Shown: positions 6,921 to 10,235 of the stretch, one piece after another
Layout: the number at the start of each line of letters is the position of its first letter
Numbering within the stretch: the first letter of the stretch is position 1
Assembly: GCA_021828575.1 (NCBI GenBank)
Contig: JAJZEL010000005.1
Location: 1-10,235 of the forward strand
Length of the DNA stretch: 10,235 nucleotides
DNA from: Pseudomonadota bacterium
GTDB lineage: Bacteria > Pseudomonadota > Gammaproteobacteria > Burkholderiales > Ferrovaceae
Direction of reading: 5' to 3'
Notes under the pieces: generated by a model
Seen by the model: the letters and a program-made list of their open reading frames with translations, nothing else
What the model was told of the DNA's origin: nothing
Databases searched by the model: none
Made by a program: the position numbers and the translations under genes

Positions 6921-7316
6921 TCAGGCTTCTGGAGCTTGTTCTGGCGCGACAGAGGACTCTGGACGGTCAAGAAGTTCTACGAGCGCCATGGGTGCATTAT
7001 CGCCCTGACGAAAACCGAATTTGAGAATGCGCAAATAGCCTCCGGGACGCGTCTGGTACCGTGGGCCCAGCTCATTGAATAGCTTGGTCACCATCTCACG
7101 ATCACGCAGGCGACTGAAAGCCAGCCGACGATTGGCAAGGGTGGGAGCCTTTCCCAGGGTAATCAGGGGCTCTGCCACACGACGCAATTCCTTTGCCTTG
7201 GGCAAAGTGGTACGAATCACTTCGTGCCTCAGGAGGGAATTGGTCATGTTTCTCAGCATCGCCAGCCGGTGGCTGGTGGTGCGGTTCAGCTTTCGGTTAC
7301 TCAGACGGTGACGCAT
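6921..7316 (-). CDS. rplQ: 50S ribosomal protein L17
   Basis: This 131-residue protein of the large ribosomal subunit is recognised from its conserved start MRHRLSNRKLNRTTSHR and the segment LLRHEVIRTTLPKAKELRR near residues 29-47, followed by LGPRYQTRPGGY. L17 binds 23S rRNA near the peptide exit region. The C-terminal tail RPESSVAPEQAPEA is a short, poorly conserved extension of a kind seen in proteobacteria. AAGGA lies a few bases upstream of the ATG. It is the last gene of the alpha operon, 35 bases after rpoA, and is followed by a strong hairpin. Confidence 0.97.
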   Translation of the reverse strand: MRHRLSNRKLNRTTSHRLAMLRNMTNSLLRHEVIRTTLPKAKELRRVAEPLITLGKAPTLANRRLAFSRLRDREMVTKLFNELGPRYQTRPGGYLRILKFGFRQGDNAPMALVELLDRPESSVAPEQAPEA

Positions 7317-7351
7317 GATCTGTTTTCCTTAATGATTCGATTGTGACGTCT

Positions 7352-8341
7352 TCAGCGACGTTCCAGCAGGCCAGCGGGAGGCCAGTTTTCCAGTTTCATG
7401 CCCAGCGTCAGGCTCTTGGACGCCAGCACTTCCTTGATCTCGTTCAGGGACTTCCGACCCAGATTGGGGGTCTTGAGGAGCTCAGTCTCAGTGCGCTGGA
7501 TCAAATCCCCAATGTAGTAAATGTTTTCTGCTTTCAAACAATTGGCGGAACGCACGGTCAACTCAAGGTCATCCACGGGTTGCAGGAGGATGGGGTCAAC
7601 CTGCGGCGCTTTCGAAGATTCGGCGCTCACCGGCGTGCCCTGAAGATCTGAAAACACGTGCAACTGATCCATCAGCACCTGGGCTGCAAAGCGCACAGCC
7701 TCTTCAGGCTCTATGGCTCCATTGGTTTCAATGTCCATGACCAGGCGGTCCAGATCGGTTCTCTGTTCCACACGGGCGCTTTCCACAGTGTAGCTGACCC
7801 GACGAACAGGGCTGAAAGAAGCATCCATCTGAATGCCACCCACAGCATGGGAGTCCTGATCCACGACCCGGGTAGTGGCAGGTTGGTAGCCACGACCACG
7901 TTCCACGCGAATCTGCATATCCAGCTTTCCACCCGAGGTCAAATGGGCAATGACATGATCGGGGTTAATGATGTCCACATCATGGTGACCTTCAATATCT
8001 GCTGCAGTGACCACACCAGGTCCGGTCTTGAGCAGCTTCAGCACGGCCTCGTTATGATTGTGGAGTTTCAACACCACACCCTTGAGGTTCAGAAGAAGGT
8101 CCACCACATCCTCCTGCACGCCTTCCACCGTGGAGTACTCATGCACCACGCCAGCAATCTTGACCTCTGTAGGTGCAAACCCCGGCATGGAGGACAACAA
8201 TATACGGCGCAGGGCGTTACCCAGCGTATGGCCATACCCACGTTCGAAAGGCTCCATCACTACCTTGGCATGGGTAGGGGAAATGTTCTGTACCTCGATA
8301 CTGCGTGGCTTCAGAAAAACTTGAGTTTGGCTTTGCATCAT
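7352..8341 (-). CDS. rpoA: DNA-directed RNA polymerase subunit alpha
   Basis: This 329-residue subunit dimerises to start RNA polymerase assembly and contacts UP elements and activators through its C-terminal domain. The N-terminal domain shows FERGYGHTLGNALRRILLSS (residues 32-51) and a dimerisation/assembly region to about 235. A flexible linker (about 236-252) leads to the C-terminal domain with LTVRSANCLKAENIYYIGD and TPNLGRKSL; R264 corresponds to the DNA-binding arginine R265 of E. coli. Length is normal. Two adjacent ATG codons exist at 8341 and 8338. AAGGA sits three bases before the first and six before the second, so the second may be the true start, giving 328 residues. The gene lies between rpsD and rplQ as in other alpha operons. 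Confidence 0.98.
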   Translation of the reverse strand: MMQSQTQVFLKPRSIEVQNISPTHAKVVMEPFERGYGHTLGNALRRILLSSMPGFAPTEVKIAGVVHEYSTVEGVQEDVVDLLLNLKGVVLKLHNHNEAVLKLLKTGPGVVTAADIEGHHDVDIINPDHVIAHLTSGGKLDMQIRVERGRGYQPATTRVVDQDSHAVGGIQMDASFSPVRRVSYTVESARVEQRTDLDRLVMDIETNGAIEPEEAVRFAAQVLMDQLHVFSDLQGTPVSAESSKAPQVDPILLQPVDDLELTVRSANCLKAENIYYIGDLIQRTETELLKTPNLGRKSLNEIKEVLASKSLTLGMKLENWPPAGLLERR

Positions 8342-8372
8342 CAGTCCTTGTAGCTAACCCGACAGTGTTCCA

Positions 8373-8999
8373 TTACTTGGAGTACAGTTCCACCACCAGT
8401 GATTCGTTGATGGTCGAGGGAAGTTCACTGCGCTGAGGACGAGCCTTGAACACCCCTTTCATCCCTTTCACGTCCACATCGAGCCATTCAGGGAAACCGC
8501 GGCCTTCAGCTGCCTCCACTGCGCCTTTGATGCGCAACTGGGCACGTGCCCTTTCAGCCACTTCGATGGCATCTCCCGGACGCACCTGGTAAGACGGAAT
8601 GTTGACGCGACGACCATTCACAAGGATACCGTTGTGCCGTACCACCTGGCGCGCTTCCGCTCTGGAAGCGCCGAACCCCATACGATAGGCCACGTTATCG
8701 AGCCGACTTTCCAAAGCCTGTAACAGAGAATCACCTGTCACGCCTCGCGCACGCTCGGCCATGTGGTAAGTGTTGCGGAACTGCCGTTCCAGAACACCAT
8801 AAATGCGACGAACTTTCTGTTTGGCTCTCAGCTGACCACCGTAATCGGACTGGCGACTCTGCTTCTGGCCATGCTGCCCAGGGGCATAAGCACGACGCTC
8901 CACAGCGCACTTGTCAGTAAAACACTTTTCGCCTTTGAGAAAAAGCTTCTCGCCTTCCCGACGACATTGACGACACTTTGCATCCAGGTTTCTTGCCAC
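8373..8999 (-). CDS. rpsD: 30S ribosomal protein S4, zinc-ligand form, GTG start
   Basis: This 208-residue protein is a primary 16S rRNA binder that nucleates 30S assembly; in E. coli it also represses the alpha operon. Conserved segments include SRLDNVAYRMGFGASRAEARQ and the S4 domain part HNGILVNGRRVNIPSYQVRPGD. The N-terminus carries four cysteines, C9-x2-C12-x13-C26-x4-C31, the zinc-binding (C+) version. The start codon is GTG at 8999: the rpsK stop TAA lies in the same frame nine codons upstream with no ATG between, and GGGAG precedes the GTG at good spacing. It follows rpsK by 21 bases. Autogenous control is known for the family but I could not identify its RNA target here. Confidence 0.98.
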   Translation of the reverse strand: MARNLDAKCRQCRREGEKLFLKGEKCFTDKCAVERRAYAPGQHGQKQSRQSDYGGQLRAKQKVRRIYGVLERQFRNTYHMAERARGVTGDSLLQALESRLDNVAYRMGFGASRAEARQVVRHNGILVNGRRVNIPSYQVRPGDAIEVAERARAQLRIKGAVEAAEGRGFPEWLDVDVKGMKGVFKARPQRSELPSTINESLVVELYSK

Positions 9000-9020
9000 G
9001 ATTTTTCTCCCGATCCCTGG

Positions 9021-9416
9021 TTAGATACGACGTTTCTTCGGGGGACGGCAGCCATTATGTGGCATGGGCGTCACATCCGAAATGCTGGTGATCTTGAAAC
9101 CCGCAGCGTTCAAGGCGCGCACAGCCGACTCGCGTCCCGGTCCCGGACCCTTGACCCGCACTTCAAGGTTTTTCACGCCACATTCCTGCGCAGCCTTCCC
9201 TGCATTTTCCGCAGCAATCTGCGCCGCAAACGGAGTACTCTTGCGTGAACCCTTGAAACCATTGCTGCCTGACGTCGCCCAGGAAAGTGCGTTGCCCTGA
9301 CGATCCGTAATGGTCACGATGGTATTGTTAAAAGAGGCGTGAATATGCGCAATGCCTTCAGCCACATTCTTCTTGACCTTCTTGCGAGCGCGGGATGCTG
9401 TATTGGATTTGACCAT
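9021..9416 (-). CDS. rpsK: 30S ribosomal protein S11
   Basis: This 131-residue protein forms part of the platform of the small subunit near the E site, with S7 and S18. The sequence is clearly S11: HIHASFNNTIVTITDRQGN near residue 24, GSNGFKGSRKSTPFAAQ in the middle, and the conserved basic C-terminus HNGCRPPKKRRI. Length is normal. A GAAGGA ribosome binding site precedes the ATG, which lies 17 bases after the rpsM stop. Confidence 0.98.
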   Translation of the reverse strand: MVKSNTASRARKKVKKNVAEGIAHIHASFNNTIVTITDRQGNALSWATSGSNGFKGSRKSTPFAAQIAAENAGKAAQECGVKNLEVRVKGPGPGRESAVRALNAAGFKITSISDVTPMPHNGCRPPKKRRI

Positions 9417-9433
9417 TCAGGTAATTCCTTCAA

Positions 9434-9796
9434 TTACTTCGTTGTACGCACGGCCTTGCGGGGCCCTTTGCGTGTGCGGGCATTGGTACGGGTACGCTGT
9501 CCACGACAGGGAAGACCGCGACGATGACGGGTACCCCGGTAAGTTCCGAGATCCATCAAACGTTTGATGTTGAGGGAAATTTCGCGGCGTAAGTCACCCT
9601 CCACCGCAAATTTGGTCACCTCGACACGCAGCTTTTCCATATCAGAATCAGTGAGATCCTTGATCTTTGCACTGTACTGAACCCCAGCGGCCTCACAAAT
9701 GTCACGGGCGCGCGAGCGTCCAATTCCGTAGATGGCAGTCAATGCGATCTCGGCATGTTGGTGGTTGGGAATGTTAACCCCGGCAATACGAGCCAT
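9434..9796 (-). CDS. rpsM: 30S ribosomal protein S13
   Basis: This 120-residue protein sits in the head of the small subunit and contacts tRNA and the inter-subunit bridges. It begins MARIAGVNIP, has the helix-two-turn-helix region with IYGIGRSRARDIC (residues 22-34), and ends with the conserved basic stretch RGTRHRRGLPCRGQRTRTN followed by ARTRKG. AGAGG lies six bases upstream of the ATG. In E. coli the leader before rpsM carries the S4-binding pseudoknot; the 44-base gap after rpmJ here does not show it plainly. Confidence 0.98.
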   Translation of the reverse strand: MARIAGVNIPNHQHAEIALTAIYGIGRSRARDICEAAGVQYSAKIKDLTDSDMEKLRVEVTKFAVEGDLRREISLNIKRLMDLGTYRGTRHRRGLPCRGQRTRTNARTRKGPRKAVRTTK

Positions 9797-9840
9797 AAAC
9801 GACCTCTGTTGCGTTTAACGATTCAATGTCACCCCAGGGA

Positions 9841-9954
9841 TCAACCCTGGCGCTGCTTGTGGCGCGGGTCCTCGCAGATGACTCGCAACACACCCTTGCG
9901 TCGCACAAGCTTGCATTTGCGACATACTTTTTTTACGGATGCTTGAACTTTCAT
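9841..9954 (-). CDS. rpmJ: 50S ribosomal protein L36
   Basis: This 37-residue zinc-ribbon protein of the large subunit begins MKVQASVKKVCRKCK and ends RHKQRQG. Zinc ligands C11, C14, C27 and H32 are all present, so this is the zinc-binding (C+) form. Length is close to the usual 37-38 residues. The ATG at 9954 follows GGAGAGAGGAA. The gene lies 25 bases after infA and 44 before rpsM, its standard position between the spc and alpha genes. Confidence 0.97.
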   Translation of the reverse strand: MKVQASVKKVCRKCKLVRRKGVLRVICEDPRHKQRQG

Positions 9955-9979
9955 TTCCTCTCTCCAGCTGTCCGAACCA

Positions 9980-10198
9980 TCATTTGGCCCGGAACGTAAT
10001 CCGACAACGCGTCAAATCGTAGGGCGTCAGCTCCACGGTCACCTTGTCACCCGGCAAAATACGGATGTAATGCATACGCATTTTTCCTGAAATATGGCCC
10101 AGTACCACATGACCATTTTCCAGCTTGACCCTGAAGGTCGCATTGGGCAGGGTTTCCAGGATTTCCCCCTGCATTTCGATCGTATCTTCTTTGGCCAT
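9980..10198 (-). CDS. infA: Translation initiation factor IF-1
   Basis: This 72-residue single S1-like OB-fold protein binds the ribosomal A site during initiation and works with IF-2 and IF-3. It begins MAKEDTIEMQGEILETLPN and contains GHISGKMRMHYIRILPGDKV, with the typical ending DLTRCRITFRAK. Length matches the family exactly. The ATG lies one base after the secY stop, so translation is probably coupled; only a weak GAG precedes it. Its place between secY and rpmJ fits betaproteobacteria and differs from E. coli. Confidence 0.98.
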   Translation of the reverse strand: MAKEDTIEMQGEILETLPNATFRVKLENGHVVLGHISGKMRMHYIRILPGDKVTVELTPYDLTRCRITFRAK

Positions 10199-10199
10199 G

Positions 10200-10235
10200 C
10201 TATCTCGTCAACTGACCCTTGAAGTTGGCCTTCTT
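10200..10235 (-). CDS. secY: Protein translocase subunit SecY, partial (last 11 codons)
   Basis: The only visible part reads KKANFKGQLTR followed by TAG, which resembles the C-terminal tail of SecY (E. coli ends with a similar KKANLKG segment). SecY is the membrane channel of the Sec pathway. The assignment rests on this short tail plus position directly before infA; the rest of the gene lies beyond the right edge. Confidence 0.75.
   Translation of the reverse strand, partial: KKANFKGQLTR

Noticed and set aside
9797..9840. S4-binding regulatory leader before rpsM
   Set aside because: The gap is short and I could not trace the E. coli-type pseudoknot by eye.
9928..9934. Run of seven A (coding strand) in rpmJ as a slippery site
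   Set aside because: It encodes the expected Val-Lys-Lys of L36, no alternative product is evident and no stimulating structure was seen.
1..10235. CRISPR arrays, insertion sequences, tRNA genes or defence islands
   Set aside because: No regularly spaced repeats, transposase motifs or tRNA-like folds were seen; nearly all sequence is explained by core genes and two short control regions.

Overview
All genes found in this window lie on the minus strand. The window most likely comes from a betaproteobacterial chromosome. The main evidence is the ribosomal order secY-infA-rpmJ-rpsM-rpsK-rpsD-rpoA-rplQ: infA sits between secY and rpmJ, as in many betaproteobacteria, whereas in E. coli infA lies elsewhere. 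The zinc-ligand form of S4 and the DUF6502/DUF5666 gene pair also fit. I cannot name the genus.

Right part (6921-10235), read leftward: the last codons of secY, then infA (IF-1), rpmJ (L36), rpsM (S13), rpsK (S11), rpsD (S4, GTG start), rpoA (RNA polymerase alpha) and rplQ (L17). This is the distal spc plus alpha operon, with gaps of 1 to 44 bases and no visible internal terminator. A long GC-rich hairpin follows rplQ, nested inside a second inverted repeat.

Middle part (4258-6692): two genes overlapping by ATGA. The first encodes a DUF6502-like cytoplasmic protein with a probable helix-turn-helix N-terminus. The second encodes a 510-residue lipoprotein with DUF5666-like beta-rich repeats. 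Neither has a known function. A candidate sigma-70 promoter with a perfect palindrome in its spacer precedes the pair.

Left part (1-3974): a nitrate/nitrite assimilation operon, nirB-nirD-nasA, with overlaps of 4 bases and 1 base. NasA reduces nitrate to nitrite, and NirBD reduces nitrite to ammonium with NAD(P)H. nasA runs off the left edge. The nirB upstream region (3975-4257) holds a well-spaced sigma-54 -24/-12 element and an NtrC-like site about 130 bases further upstream, suggesting induction under nitrogen limitation.

No mobile element, CRISPR array, tRNA or rRNA was seen. Most of the window is ordinary core genome. The least explained parts are the DUF6502/DUF5666 pair and the structured spacer in front of it.
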